Positions 9,387-18,313 of a DNA stretch of 64,000 nucleotides are shown here, piece by piece. A program made the translations under genes and the position numbers. Numbering within the stretch: the stretch's first letter is position 1; every line of letters begins with the position of its first letter. The stretch comes from Saprospiraceae bacterium. Lineage in GTDB: Bacteria > Bacteroidota > Bacteroidia > Chitinophagales > Saprospiraceae. The notes under the pieces are model-generated. The model was given only the letters and a program-made list of their open reading frames with translations. It was not told the origin of the DNA and did no database searches. Location of the stretch: contig JADKBO010000004.1 of NCBI GenBank assembly GCA_016715105.1, positions 124,001 through 188,000 on the forward strand, in the 5' to 3' direction.

Positions 9387-9418
9387 TTTGGTCTTTCGTG
9401 CTTCTGGGTTTATTTTTG
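9387..9418 (+). promoter_or_regulatory. Promoter TTTG-N20-TATTTTTG for the cytochrome-c peroxidase gene
   Basis: TTTG at 9387-9390 and TATTTTTG at 9411-9418, 20 bases apart: an exact fit to the Bacteroidota sigma-70 consensus, 21 bases before the ATG at 9440. Confidence 0.7.
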
Positions 9419-9439
9419 AGTGTTTAAATTTATAATTCC

Positions 9440-10783
9440 ATGATTTCGAGACCAATAGTATACAGTTCATTATTGCTCCTTGGACTTTTTTCTTGTACCG
9501 AGGACCGTATGCCAACACTGGTTGAACTAGACGAAGAGTTAAAGACACTGGTATCCCAAGCCAGTCCTGAAAAAACTCTAGATTACTACGTTTTGCCAAA
9601 TGAAACGGATTACGCAAACATTCCACAAGAGCCCAAAAACCCCTTGACCAAGGCCAAGGCTGAATTGGGTAAAATGTTATATTTTGAAACTGGCCTTGCT
9701 TTGGACGCTAAAAAGGAATCAGGAAAAGGTACTTATAGTTGTGCAACTTGTCACGTACCTGAGGCAGGTTTTAAACCCAATAATTTCCAGGGAATTGCAG
9801 ACGGTGGTGTTTCTTACGGTGTTGCTGGTGAGAAAAGAGCCATGAACACAGAATATAAAGAAAACGAACTTGATGTACAATCCGCTAGACCTTTGACGAT
9901 GGTGAATGTTGCTTTTGTGAAAAATTCTATGTGGAATGGTTCATTTGGAGCTGGTCACGTAAATGTAGGAACAGAGCAATTTTGGGATGAAGACCCTGGT
10001 ACCAAGCGAAACCACTTGGGTATGTTGGGATTGGAAGTCCAAAACATAGAAGGATTGATTGTTCACCGCATCAGAATAGAAAAAAGTGTTTTAGATAAAC
10101 TTGGTTATACTCCAATGTTTGACGAAGCGTTTCCTGATGTTCCAGTTGCAGAAAGATATACCTTGCTGACAGCATCTTTTGCATTGTCAGCGTACATAAG
10201 AACAATTTTAAGTACAAGAGCTCCATTCCAGAAATGGTTGAAGGGTGATTTGTCAGCTTTGCCGTATGAGCAGAAAAAAGGTGCTATTTTGTTTTTTGGA
10301 AAAGCAAAATGCGCCAATTGCCACTATGAAGAAAATTTGGGTTCACATGAATTTCATGCCCTTGGTGTAAAGGATATGGACCAAGCTTTGTCTTATAATA
10401 CAGCAAGTACAGATAAGCGAAATTTGGGTAGAGGAGGATTTAACCACAAAGACGAAGACTTATACAAGTTTAAAGTTCCTGGATTATACAATGTGGGTGA
10501 TACTCACTTTTACTTTCACGGTGCTAGTAAAACTTCATTAGAAGATGTCATCAAATATAAAGCAGCTAGGGTTCCTGAAAATAACAGAGTTAGCCAAGAA
10601 CGCATGTCTCCAAAGTTGGTTAAATTAAATTTGGATGATGAAGAAGTAAGGTTACTTACCGTTTTCCTTGATCAATCTTTGAGGGATCCAGATTTGTTGC
10701 GATACAAACCTACACATATCTTATCTGGAAATTGCTTTCCAAATAATGATAGACAATCTAGAATAGATAGTGGTTGTAACTAA
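9440..10783 (+). CDS. Di-haem cytochrome-c peroxidase (MauG/CcpA family) lipoprotein
   Basis: 447 residues. It reduces peroxide with electrons from cytochrome c in the periplasm; MauG-like members instead oxidise protein side chains. The signal is lipoprotein-like (LFSC, Cys19). Two haem sites are visible: C101-A-T-C104-H105 and C291-A-N-C294-H295. Segments FKVPGLYNVGDTHFYFHGA and the C-terminal LLTVFLDQSLRDPD are typical of the family. It ends nine bases before the convergent exonuclease gene, with no clear terminator between. Confidence 0.9.
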   Translation: MISRPIVYSSLLLLGLFSCTEDRMPTLVELDEELKTLVSQASPEKTLDYYVLPNETDYANIPQEPKNPLTKAKAELGKMLYFETGLALDAKKESGKGTYSCATCHVPEAGFKPNNFQGIADGGVSYGVAGEKRAMNTEYKENELDVQSARPLTMVNVAFVKNSMWNGSFGAGHVNVGTEQFWDEDPGTKRNHLGMLGLEVQNIEGLIVHRIRIEKSVLDKLGYTPMFDEAFPDVPVAERYTLLTASFALSAYIRTILSTRAPFQKWLKGDLSALPYEQKKGAILFFGKAKCANCHYEENLGSHEFHALGVKDMDQALSYNTASTDKRNLGRGGFNHKDEDLYKFKVPGLYNVGDTHFYFHGASKTSLEDVIKYKAARVPENNRVSQERMSPKLVKLNLDDEEVRLLTVFLDQSLRDPDLLRYKPTHILSGNCFPNNDRQSRIDSGCN

Positions 10784-10792
10784 GATAAAAGA

Positions 10793-11491
10793 TTACCTTT
10801 TCAGATCTTTGACTTGACTGATACCTTTCTTGTCTAAATCGGAAAGTAATTTTTGAAATAGTATTGCTGTGATATAGGCATCACCAGCAGCTGTATGCCT
10901 TGCCTTTGGAATAACTCCATATCGCGCACATAAAGCGTCTAAAGTATATTCTTTATTTACTGCAAATTGATAGTTTCTCAGAGGGAAATCAAGCCTTTTT
11001 GTCAATTCAGCTGTATCCAACACCTTGTTTTTGAGTGCTGGAGCACCATACTTTTTGAGGAGGATATTGATCATTTTAAGATCAAAACCAATATAGTGGC
11101 CTACAATTATTTTGTTTCCTATGAAATTAATAAGGGATTCCAAAGCTTCAAGTTCATCCATACCAAAAGGCTGATCTGGCAAAATACCATGCAAAGCCAT
11201 TGCTTCTCGATCACTGATTTTTCTACCTTTGATGTAAAAGCTGATGGATTGGCTTATATCAATGCTTTGGTTTACTAAAGTCACACCCCCAATACTGATG
11301 ATTTCGTCCGTATCCAAATCAAGTCCGGTTGCTTCGGTATCAATGATGGCATATTCAGCTTGAGACAAAAGTGTGTTTTCATCATATTTTACTTCAAATA
11401 ACTTTTCATATGCCTGATAAAATTCAGGGATTGGCAATTTTGGCCCTTGGTTTAAGCCCAATTTTTCCGATATTTTTTGGATCAAACTCAT
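10793..11491 (-). CDS. DnaQ-like 3'-5' exonuclease (DEDDh)
   Basis: 232 residues. Exo I motif DTEATG (Asp51, Glu53), the middle Asp in HYIGFDLKM, and the ExoIII motif HTAAGDA (His and Asp) show all four acidic residues of the DEDDh polymerase III epsilon-type nuclease fold. It is not fused to a polymerase. Its ATG overlaps the stop of the cNMP/CBS/DUF294 gene by four bases (ATGA), so the two are translated together. In other bacteria a DnaQ-like nuclease is often paired with this DUF294 protein, sometimes near an acetate symporter; no symporter is seen here. Confidence 0.87.
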   Translation of the reverse strand: MSLIQKISEKLGLNQGPKLPIPEFYQAYEKLFEVKYDENTLLSQAEYAIIDTEATGLDLDTDEIISIGGVTLVNQSIDISQSISFYIKGRKISDREAMALHGILPDQPFGMDELEALESLINFIGNKIIVGHYIGFDLKMINILLKKYGAPALKNKVLDTAELTKRLDFPLRNYQFAVNKEYTLDALCARYGVIPKARHTAAGDAYITAILFQKLLSDLDKKGISQVKDLKR

Positions 11492-13389
11492 ATGATCGTA
11501 CTAAATTGAAATCTCAATTTAATGATTTGTTGTAAATCATTGATGGGTTCGAAACAGTTTCTTAGCAGAACTCTTTGAAATTTATCCAGCTGATTGGGAT
11601 TGATGTATCTTCCAGATGACTGCGTAGCGAGACCAGTTTTTGCCTTGAAACGCATCAATACTTCGTAAGACTCTGCAGCCATGAGGTAAACCTCTTTATT
11701 GGGTGCATCTATTTCTGCCAGTTTTCTAAATCGCTCAGGGGTGTTATTTAATTTGGGTATTTTTCTCACCAAGACCAAAAGACGGGCAGCATCTGCAAGT
11801 GGTAACATTGCTCGCTGTTTGATGTCGAATGCGTCTTTATGCTCTCCATTTCTTTCTACCACAAAGTTTCTAAAAAAAGTAAGGGGTGGGGGATTCAAGA
11901 GCGCACTTTTTGCCAGAAGGTTGAGAAATCCTGTGGCCCTGTCTATGATGCTAAAAATATAATCCGTCAACTCAGCAGTCAAATCCGGAGAACCAATGAT
12001 TTTTCTATAATCAAGAAATATGCTGGTATGTAATATTTCTTCTTGGCCAGGTTCCAATATCCAAAGTCCAAAAGTTTGTTTCCATTCTTCAATCGACATA
12101 CACCATTTTGGATTGGAGGCCATCATGTCTGCCGGACAAAGTTCATAACCAACCACGGCCAGTTTTTGAGTCACCAATTTAGCTAACGTAAGGTATTTTA
12201 ACTTCGTTTCTTCAGGACTCTTGGCTATTTCTTCTTTGTAGATGATGCCATTATCTTGATCAGTTCTTATGAGTTGTTCCTTTCGACCTTGACTTCCCAA
12301 GGCTATCCACGTGAAGTCGTCTTCGTTGTATTGATATTGGTCGATTTCATCAAAAGAGGCTCGTATACAAGCTTTTATGATCTGATCATTGATTTCTGAA
12401 ATAATTTCAGTGAGATAGTCAATTGAAATTTCTCTATCCAAATAATAGGTCAAAAGTTTATCTGTCACATCTCTAAGATGTCGAAGTGCAACGGGGTTTC
12501 TCGTTTTCCTTATTTGTTTGATGATGATGGCAGGGTTGTTACTTTCTGCAAGGACGAGATCTTGATTGGTGACAATACCAACTGGACGAGTATCAATAGA
12601 ACCATCTTCGGTAATGAGGATATGACTGATTTTTCTTCGGATGATTTGAATTTGTAATTCAGCCACAGTGACGGTTGGTTTCATGCAATAAACAGGGGAA
12701 TTCATCACCACAGAGATAGCAGCTTTCTTTTTCACCTTACCAGCGACGACTTTTTCCCTTAAATCCTTGTCTGTAACAATTCCTATCGGTAACCCATTGG
12801 CATCCACTACAATGATTGAATTCACATTTTTGGCAGTCATCAATTTTGCAACCTCATGCACGGTCAAATGAGGGCCACAAGTCACCGGTACTTTTAAATC
12901 TTGAAGATTCTCAATACCAGCCAGCGATGGGTCAAAGTTGGCAGCATTCAAAGTACTTACATTGCTGTGCATTCTCTTTTCCAGCGTTCCTGCAAATACA
13001 GAAGCGACATACAATGCTACCTTAGGATTTGTTTTTAGAATAGGTTTGAGATAGGAAACGTGAATGGAAAAAATAATGCAATCTTCAGCTGCTTGAGCAG
13101 TAAAAACATAAGCAGAATCTGCGAGTAATGGTCGCAAACCAAACAAATCTCCTTCATCACAAGATTCTACTAAATATCCCTTTTCCGTATTTGAGATACT
13201 TACTGCACCTTTATTCACCACATAAATAAACTCATGTGTGGCTTCCTTTTCCTTATAAATAAATTCTCCCTTCGCAAAAAATTTAACAATCACTTTGCCC
13301 GAAATCGTGAACAAAGTGTCCTTGTCCATATAGGTAAAAGGTGGGAAATCCTTTAAAAAGTCATTGACCCGGTGGATGATTTCATTCAT
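11488..13389 (-). CDS. cNMP-binding / CBS-pair / DUF294 nucleotidyltransferase-like signalling protein
   Basis: 633 residues, with domains in order: cyclic-nucleotide-binding-like (about 10-130), two CBS domains (about 160-285, including IVTDKDLREKV and GIVTNQDLVLAE), DUF294 nucleotidyltransferase-like (about 330-470, with the motif LGSQGRKEQLIRTDQDNG resembling GSxxRxExxxxTDxD) and a helical DUF294 C-terminal domain (about 490-633). The layout suggests a ligand-sensing uridylyl- or adenylyl-transferase, as in GlnD-related proteins; the target is unknown. No membrane segment. The exonuclease follows with a 4-base overlap, and a DUF1304 gene lies upstream. Confidence 0.87.
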   Translation of the reverse strand: MNEIIHRVNDFLKDFPPFTYMDKDTLFTISGKVIVKFFAKGEFIYKEKEATHEFIYVVNKGAVSISNTEKGYLVESCDEGDLFGLRPLLADSAYVFTAQAAEDCIIFSIHVSYLKPILKTNPKVALYVASVFAGTLEKRMHSNVSTLNAANFDPSLAGIENLQDLKVPVTCGPHLTVHEVAKLMTAKNVNSIIVVDANGLPIGIVTDKDLREKVVAGKVKKKAAISVVMNSPVYCMKPTVTVAELQIQIIRRKISHILITEDGSIDTRPVGIVTNQDLVLAESNNPAIIIKQIRKTRNPVALRHLRDVTDKLLTYYLDREISIDYLTEIISEINDQIIKACIRASFDEIDQYQYNEDDFTWIALGSQGRKEQLIRTDQDNGIIYKEEIAKSPEETKLKYLTLAKLVTQKLAVVGYELCPADMMASNPKWCMSIEEWKQTFGLWILEPGQEEILHTSIFLDYRKIIGSPDLTAELTDYIFSIIDRATGFLNLLAKSALLNPPPLTFFRNFVVERNGEHKDAFDIKQRAMLPLADAARLLVLVRKIPKLNNTPERFRKLAEIDAPNKEVYLMAAESYEVLMRFKAKTGLATQSSGRYINPNQLDKFQRVLLRNCFEPINDLQQIIKLRFQFSTII

Positions 13390-13409
13390 AACCTAGTGGT
13401 AATTCAAAG

Positions 13410-13778
13410 TCAATTTTTCAAAAATAAAAATAAGATAGCTAGTATGGCTGGCATTGCCTGTATCAAAATGATTCTTTTACTGGCTGTGAATCCGGCGTAA
13501 AGTCCAGCTACAGTAACACAACAAAGGAAAAATAAGGCGACATGATCAGACCATAGCATATCCTTAATGAATAAACTCCAAATAAGTCCAGCTGCAAGAA
13601 ATCCATTATAAAGCCCTTGGTTGGCTGCGAGCCCTTTGGTGGGTGTAAAGAGATGGGCAGGCAATGCACCCTTAAAGGCATTTTTTCCAATCGTTTCCCA
13701 AGCAAACATTTCCATATACAGGAAAAATAAATGCTCTAGAATAACTACAATGACGAGGATGAGATAAATAGTGGCCAT
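13410..13778 (-). CDS. DUF1304 family membrane protein
   Basis: 122 residues with four predicted membrane spans (about 3-22, 52-69, 76-95, 103-120). The EHLFFLYMEMFAWET and FTPTKGLAANQGLYNGFLA segments are the DUF1304 hallmark. It is an inner-membrane protein of unknown function. It ends 20 bases before the cNMP/CBS gene start, so it may head that operon. Confidence 0.85.
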   Translation of the reverse strand: MATIYLILVIVVILEHLFFLYMEMFAWETIGKNAFKGALPAHLFTPTKGLAANQGLYNGFLAAGLIWSLFIKDMLWSDHVALFFLCCVTVAGLYAGFTASKRIILIQAMPAILAILFLFLKN

Positions 13779-13882
13779 GATTAAAATTTTGATATGCCAA
13801 ATTACAAATCAAAATAAGATTGGAAGCTATTCTCCAATAAATAGTTTTAGAGTTGTGGTTTAGTTTACCTTATGTTTACTAT

Positions 13883-14803
13883 TTAGTTGATCGCATGCGT
13901 CTCTCCGTCGATGGCTAAAATGGTATTTTCAAAGACCAATTTGCTTTCTGCAAGGAACGGGTTTAGGTTATCATACCTACTTGAAAAATGACCCAACATT
14001 AACTTTTTAGCTCGGATTTCTTTGGCCGCTGTAGCTGCATGGGTGCTCGTGCTATGCCCTCGTTCGATGGCTAAAGTTTCCAAATCTGCCAAATATGTGG
14101 CTTCATGGTAAAGCAAGTTGCAGTCATACGCCAGTTCGGGGAATTTGGAAATAGGCTTGGTGTCGGAGGCGAAAACATAAGTACAATCTGGCTTCGGAGG
14201 GAAGCAAGCATTCTCAGTAGTTACCGTGATGCCATTAGAAGTGACGATGGTGCTCCCTGCTTTCAGTTCTTTTATCTCTTGGTGTGTCAATCCAAATTCT
14301 TGAATCTTTTCAGGGATGATATTTCTGTTTGTTTCTTTAGTTTTGAATATAAAACCTTGGGTTGGAATGCGGTGATCTAAAGGGAAATTAAAAACTTGTA
14401 AATGTTGGTCTTCAAAAATTAAACCTGAAACATCCCAAACAGTTTCAATGAGGATCAACTCAAACTGGAGATAAACATTTGACACCTCGAATACGGTCTC
14501 CAGGTATTTTTTTAAACCAACAGGCCCAAAAATATGCAGTGGTTCTTTCCTCCCAAAATGCATGTAGGAAGTGATCATTCCTGGAAGGCCATATAAATGG
14601 TCACCATGAAAATGACTTAGAAAAATAGCTTTGATCTTATTTCTTTGAATGCTGAACTTAGATAGTTGTATCTGAGTGCCTTCACCACAATCAATCATGT
14701 ATAAATTTTGATCTACACGCAATATTTGTGAAGTACACATCCTACCATGAAAAGGATATGATGAGTTACTTCCAAGTATGGTCAGATCAAAAACATTGGG
14801 CAT
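13883..14803 (-). CDS. rnz: Ribonuclease Z
   Basis: 306 residues. It cuts pre-tRNA after the discriminator base to make 3' ends. The metallo-beta-lactamase zinc motif LSHFHGDHLYGLPG, the distal HEATYLADLE and GHSTSTHAATAAKE segments, and MLGHFSSRY identify the ElaC/RNase Z short form. The only tRNA gene in the window (41379-41451) lacks an encoded CCA, so it would need this activity. It starts one base after the STAS gene's stop, in the same operon. Confidence 0.92.
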   Translation of the reverse strand: MPNVFDLTILGSNSSYPFHGRMCTSQILRVDQNLYMIDCGEGTQIQLSKFSIQRNKIKAIFLSHFHGDHLYGLPGMITSYMHFGRKEPLHIFGPVGLKKYLETVFEVSNVYLQFELILIETVWDVSGLIFEDQHLQVFNFPLDHRIPTQGFIFKTKETNRNIIPEKIQEFGLTHQEIKELKAGSTIVTSNGITVTTENACFPPKPDCTYVFASDTKPISKFPELAYDCNLLYHEATYLADLETLAIERGHSTSTHAATAAKEIRAKKLMLGHFSSRYDNLNPFLAESKLVFENTILAIDGETHAIN

Positions 14804-14804
14804 T

Positions 14805-15182
14805 TTATTCTTCTTCGCTCAACATTGATCGCTCAATCTCCTCCATGAAAACGAACTCAATACTTTCACTCACTGTAGGAATGATGGTAAGGATAGTTTC
14901 CAATCTTGAGATTTCGATCAGTCTCTTAACTGCATCAGCCAAAGGGCCAGCAATTACAAAACTGCCGTAATCTTTCCACAGCCTATTTGCGGTAAGGATT
15001 GAGCTCAAACCTGAAGAGTCAACATATTGAACTTCACTCATGTCAAAAATCAGGTTTTTGACACCTTCATTTCTTAAAAATATAAATTCAGATTTTAGAT
15101 CAGGAGCTACAACGGAGTTTAAGTTTGTATCTTCTATCTTGAAGATTGAATATTTCTCCTGTTTATCTAATTCAAATTTCAT
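14805..15182 (-). CDS. STAS-domain protein (anti-sigma-factor antagonist-like)
   Basis: 125 residues from the ATG at 15182. A TTG at 15209 lies inside a -7 element, so the shorter start is preferred. The fold is SpoIIAA-like, with the signature VQYVDSSGLSSIL (51-63) in which Ser56/Ser57 is the site phosphorylated in anti-anti-sigma factors. There is no kinase or phosphatase partner next to it. The downstream, almost abutting gene is RNase Z, an unusual pairing for a stress switch. Confidence 0.85.
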   Translation of the reverse strand: MKFELDKQEKYSIFKIEDTNLNSVVAPDLKSEFIFLRNEGVKNLIFDMSEVQYVDSSGLSSILTANRLWKDYGSFVIAGPLADAVKRLIEISRLETILTIIPTVSESIEFVFMEEIERSMLSEEE

Positions 15183-15206
15183 ATCACTTTTTTTATATAC
15201 GAGCCG

Positions 15207-15214
15207 CAAAAATA
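15207..15214 (-). promoter_or_regulatory. -7 promoter element (TATTTTTG) for the STAS-rnz operon
   Basis: Minus-strand TATTTTTG, 25 bases before the ATG at 15182. No TTG found at 17-23 bases further up. Confidence 0.45.
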
Positions 15215-15344
15215 GTTGATTTTAAACATTTTTGATAACTAATATGCGGATTATCATGAGCATTATTCCTATTAGCATATTTGAATAAGTATATTGTATT
15301 ATCTATCAGTTGGTTACAAAAATTAAATCGAATTAACCCATTCA

Positions 15345-16034
15345 TCAATATCTTTCATGGGCATTATAAAAGGTATATCCAACTCCTCTTAAGGTCAAAA
15401 TTTTGATATTTTCGTCCGTTTCGAGAATGGCTCTCAACTTCCTTATATAAACATCCAAGGTTCTACTATTGAAAAAAGAATCATTGCCCCATACGTGATT
15501 CAACAATTCGACTCTTTCAATTTTTTGATTTTGTTTGTTGGTCAAAACTTTTAAAATCTCGTTTTCCTTATGTGATAACTGATGGGTAAAGTCCTTATTG
15601 GTGATGACCATTTTATCAGCATAATATTCAAAATTGCCCAATTTTTTATAGTTTTCTTGGGGAATGTTACTTCCCGTCAATTTCAATAAATTTTGAATGC
15701 GCACAATCAATTCTTCCATGGAGAAAGGCTTTTTAAGGAAATCATTTCCACCCACACTAAATCCTTCTACCACGTCGGATGATTGGTTTTTGGCAGTTAA
15801 AAAAATGATGGGAATATTTGAGTTTATGGCTCTGATTTTCTTCGCCAAAGCAAGTCCATCCATTTTGGGCATCATAATATCCAAAACACAAATGTCAGGA
15901 TTTGTATGGAGGAATAATTGATATCCTTCCATACCATCAACGGCATGTATGATTTCAAAAGATCTAGTTTCCAAGCTTTCTTTGACGATCTTGGCTAAAA
16001 ATAGTTCATCTTCAACATATAAGATTTTAGCCAT
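15345..16034 (-). CDS. OmpR/PhoB-family response regulator
   Basis: 229 residues. Receiver domain with acidic pair Glu8/Asp9 in VEDE, phosphorylated Asp52 in VLDIMMPKMDG, Thr80 in FLTAK and Lys102 in KKPF; then a winged-helix DNA-binding domain ending NSRTLDVYIRKLR and LRGVGYTF. It overlaps the kinase gene by eight bases, so the two are a cognate pair. OmpR-type regulators bind direct repeats spaced by about one helical turn; three such boxes lie just beyond the kinase gene (17440-17478). Confidence 0.92.
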   Translation of the reverse strand: MAKILYVEDELFLAKIVKESLETRSFEIIHAVDGMEGYQLFLHTNPDICVLDIMMPKMDGLALAKKIRAINSNIPIIFLTAKNQSSDVVEGFSVGGNDFLKKPFSMEELIVRIQNLLKLTGSNIPQENYKKLGNFEYYADKMVITNKDFTHQLSHKENEILKVLTNKQNQKIERVELLNHVWGNDSFFNSRTLDVYIRKLRAILETDENIKILTLRGVGYTFYNAHERY

Positions 16035-17400
16035 TTTTTGGAAGTTTTATTGTAAAAGTGGAGCCAAAACCTTCTTTACTTTGGACGGTAAGCTGTCCGC
16101 CATGTTTAGAAATCACTTGCTGCACATAACTCAAACCCAAACCGTGACCTTTGTAAGTGTGTAAGTCGCCAGTCGGCACCCTGAAAAATTTGTCAAAAAC
16201 TTTATTTATATACATTTCAGGAATGCCAATGCCAAATTCTTTAATGCTGAATACGACATGATGGTTTTTCTCTTCTAGTTTCATGTTTATTTTAGGTGAA
16301 GGTCCACCATATTTGATCGCATTATCCATTAAGTTTAAAATTGCATTTGTGAGATGTAAAGAATCACCTTTTACATGAAAGGCAGAGCCAATCTTTTCAA
16401 TGTTTAAATCAACATGATGGCTGCTTAATTGTAAACTCATGGATGCTATAACTTGATCCAATATGATTGATAAATCAACGTCTTCAAAACGGAAGAGATC
16501 CTGGTTTAGCTCCAATTGATTGAAATTCATCACTTTGTCAACCAGTAATCCAAGTCTTCCCAATTCATTTTGGGCAATTCCCAAATATTCGATGGTTCGT
16601 TTTCGATCGTTTTGTGTTTCAAAATTTTGAAGCGCTTCTATGGCTACCGAAACAGTCGCAATTGGTGTTTTGAGTTCATGCGTCATATTGCTGATGAAAT
16701 TACTTTTTATTTCATTGAGTTGATGAAGCTCATCATTGGATTTATAAAAAAACCAAAAGGCCAGACAAACTGCACTCAGAAGTATGATGGAAAAAAGTAT
16801 TTGGGGCCAGATCAATTTTATGATAGACCACGTCGATTGATCGTAGTCATTTAATGAATCTTGTTTGAATGCAAAGTTGGGAGAATTGAGAAATAAATTG
16901 AGGTCTTGATTATTGACCATTGTATCAATGGAGGCAATGATTTTGATGGTTTTAGACCTGTTTTTGCTGGTGTCATTCAACATCGATTGCCAATCAATAG
17001 CTGCTAAACCATCCGATTCTACCGCTCTGTTTTCTGATAAAATAAATGTAGTATCTATGATTATGGCGTGTTTAAGTTTAATGGAACTTGAGTCAGATCC
17101 ATTTTTCTTAGATGATTTTCTGATGAATTGTCTTTCAACCAAACTGCCAATAGAATCACCAAGAGTACTACCAATACGATGTTCAACCAATGTTTTGATT
17201 TGTTTCAAAGAATCGTTAATCTGGTAGTTGAATATCAAACTATCTTTCAATTCTGAGCTTGCCTTTACCACTTGAAAAGCCAACGCTGTTTTGAGGTTTT
17301 CTTTTTCTTCTTGAAAAGATTTTCTCAGCCAAAGACATAGGAATGTTGTCAAACCACAGATACTGAGCACCATCAAACCAACAGACAATTTCTCTTTCAT
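16027..17400 (-). CDS. Membrane sensor histidine kinase
   Basis: 457 residues. Membrane span 1 at about 5-25, a periplasmic region of about 175 residues with no recognised sensor domain, span 2 at about 198-220, HisKA with His241 in NMTHELKTPIATV, and an HATPase domain with MDNAIKYGG (N box), FGIGIP (G1) and GHGLGLSYV (G2). There is no HAMP domain. It phosphorylates the response regulator encoded immediately downstream. A TATTTTTG on the minus strand (17412-17405) directly precedes the ATG and would give a nearly leaderless mRNA; this is uncertain. Confidence 0.92.
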   Translation of the reverse strand: MKEKLSVGLMVLSICGLTTFLCLWLRKSFQEEKENLKTALAFQVVKASSELKDSLIFNYQINDSLKQIKTLVEHRIGSTLGDSIGSLVERQFIRKSSKKNGSDSSSIKLKHAIIIDTTFILSENRAVESDGLAAIDWQSMLNDTSKNRSKTIKIIASIDTMVNNQDLNLFLNSPNFAFKQDSLNDYDQSTWSIIKLIWPQILFSIILLSAVCLAFWFFYKSNDELHQLNEIKSNFISNMTHELKTPIATVSVAIEALQNFETQNDRKRTIEYLGIAQNELGRLGLLVDKVMNFNQLELNQDLFRFEDVDLSIILDQVIASMSLQLSSHHVDLNIEKIGSAFHVKGDSLHLTNAILNLMDNAIKYGGPSPKINMKLEEKNHHVVFSIKEFGIGIPEMYINKVFDKFFRVPTGDLHTYKGHGLGLSYVQQVISKHGGQLTVQSKEGFGSTFTIKLPKNG

Positions 17401-17439
17401 AGTCCAAAAATAAGGGGAGAAAGTCAGACTCTAGCCGCA

Positions 17440-17478
17440 ATTAACCTTAATTAACCTAGCATACACCTTGATTAACCT
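17440..17478. promoter_or_regulatory. Three phased ATTAACCT boxes, probable response-regulator operator
   Basis: The 8-mer ATTAACCT occurs at 17440-17447, 17450-17457 and 17471-17478: starts 10 and 21 bases apart, so one and two helical turns. They lie between the divergent kinase and GLPGLI genes, just upstream of a -7 element (17499-17506) that lacks a correctly spaced -33. That suits an OmpR-type activator acting on the GLPGLI/outer-membrane genes, and perhaps on its own operon. Binding is inferred. Confidence 0.6.
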
Positions 17479-17498
17479 CTTTTGCCAGCAGACCACTT

Positions 17499-17506
17499 TA
17501 GTTTTG
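17499..17506 (+). promoter_or_regulatory. -7 promoter element (TAGTTTTG) for the GLPGLI gene
   Basis: Perfect TAnnTTTG 33 bases before the ATG. The nearest TTTG (17481-17484) is only 14 bases upstream, so this may be an activator-dependent promoter. Confidence 0.55.
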
Positions 17507-17538
17507 TGCCATTCAAAAACAAATAAATAAAAAGAGAA

Positions 17539-18297
17539 ATGAGAATATTGATTTATCTATTGTTGATATGTGTAGGTTTTGATTTGGCAGCACAAGATTC
17601 AGGCACCATCATTTATAAACTTACTCGTAAAATGGAAGATGCTCCCAATGATGAAGACCAAAAAAGATTTGCAAGTCTGATGGCTGGTGCAAATATTTCT
17701 AAAAAACAATTGGATTACACCAAAAGTGAATCCATTTTCTTTGACGTAACAGGAGAAAGGACATCTGAAAGTTCGGACATCGATGCAAGTGGAGGAGAGC
17801 GTAAAATGGTGATTAAAATTGCCAAAAATGAAGAGCAGTTTTATAAAAATTTTGATGACAAAACCACAATCAATAAACAAGATCTATTTGGTAAAGCATT
17901 CTTGATAAAGGAAAATTTTATTGATAAAAAATGGAAAATAACACAAGAGCAGAAAAACATCAACAATCTTGCTTGCATCAAAGCAACTGCTTTAAATTCC
18001 AAAGGTAACAATGTCATAGCTTGGTTCGCTCCCTCTATTCCAGTATTCAACGGACCTGAAGGTTGGGACGGTTTACCTGGATTGATCATTGAATTGAATG
18101 AAAATGATGGTGAATTTATTTATGAGGTAGAAGAGATCAGAGCAGTAAAAAACTTGAACATTGTTCCACCATCTGAAGGTGATAAAATCAGCTGGAAAAA
18201 ATTTCTTGAACTGGAAGAAAAAAAGTTGAAAGAAATGAAGGAAATGTATGGGGGAAATGGCCGAATGATTATGATCAAAACGGAAGAAAGAAACTAA
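17539..18297 (+). CDS. GLPGLI family protein, secreted
   Basis: 252 residues with a signal peptide (about 1-19, cleaved near AAQDS). The eponymous motif GWDGLPGLIIELN lies at about residues 174-186 and WFAPSIPVFNGPEGW just before it. Function is unknown; these proteins are widespread in Bacteroidota and usually encoded beside a carboxypeptidase-regulatory-like outer-membrane protein, as here. The next gene starts 16 bases on, so it is an operon. Residues near the end are Lys/Glu-rich. Probably controlled by the divergent two-component system. Confidence 0.9.
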   Translation: MRILIYLLLICVGFDLAAQDSGTIIYKLTRKMEDAPNDEDQKRFASLMAGANISKKQLDYTKSESIFFDVTGERTSESSDIDASGGERKMVIKIAKNEEQFYKNFDDKTTINKQDLFGKAFLIKENFIDKKWKITQEQKNINNLACIKATALNSKGNNVIAWFAPSIPVFNGPEGWDGLPGLIIELNENDGEFIYEVEEIRAVKNLNIVPPSEGDKISWKKFLELEEKKLKEMKEMYGGNGRMIMIKTEERN

Positions 18298-18313
18298 TCA
18301 TATCCATTTTTTC

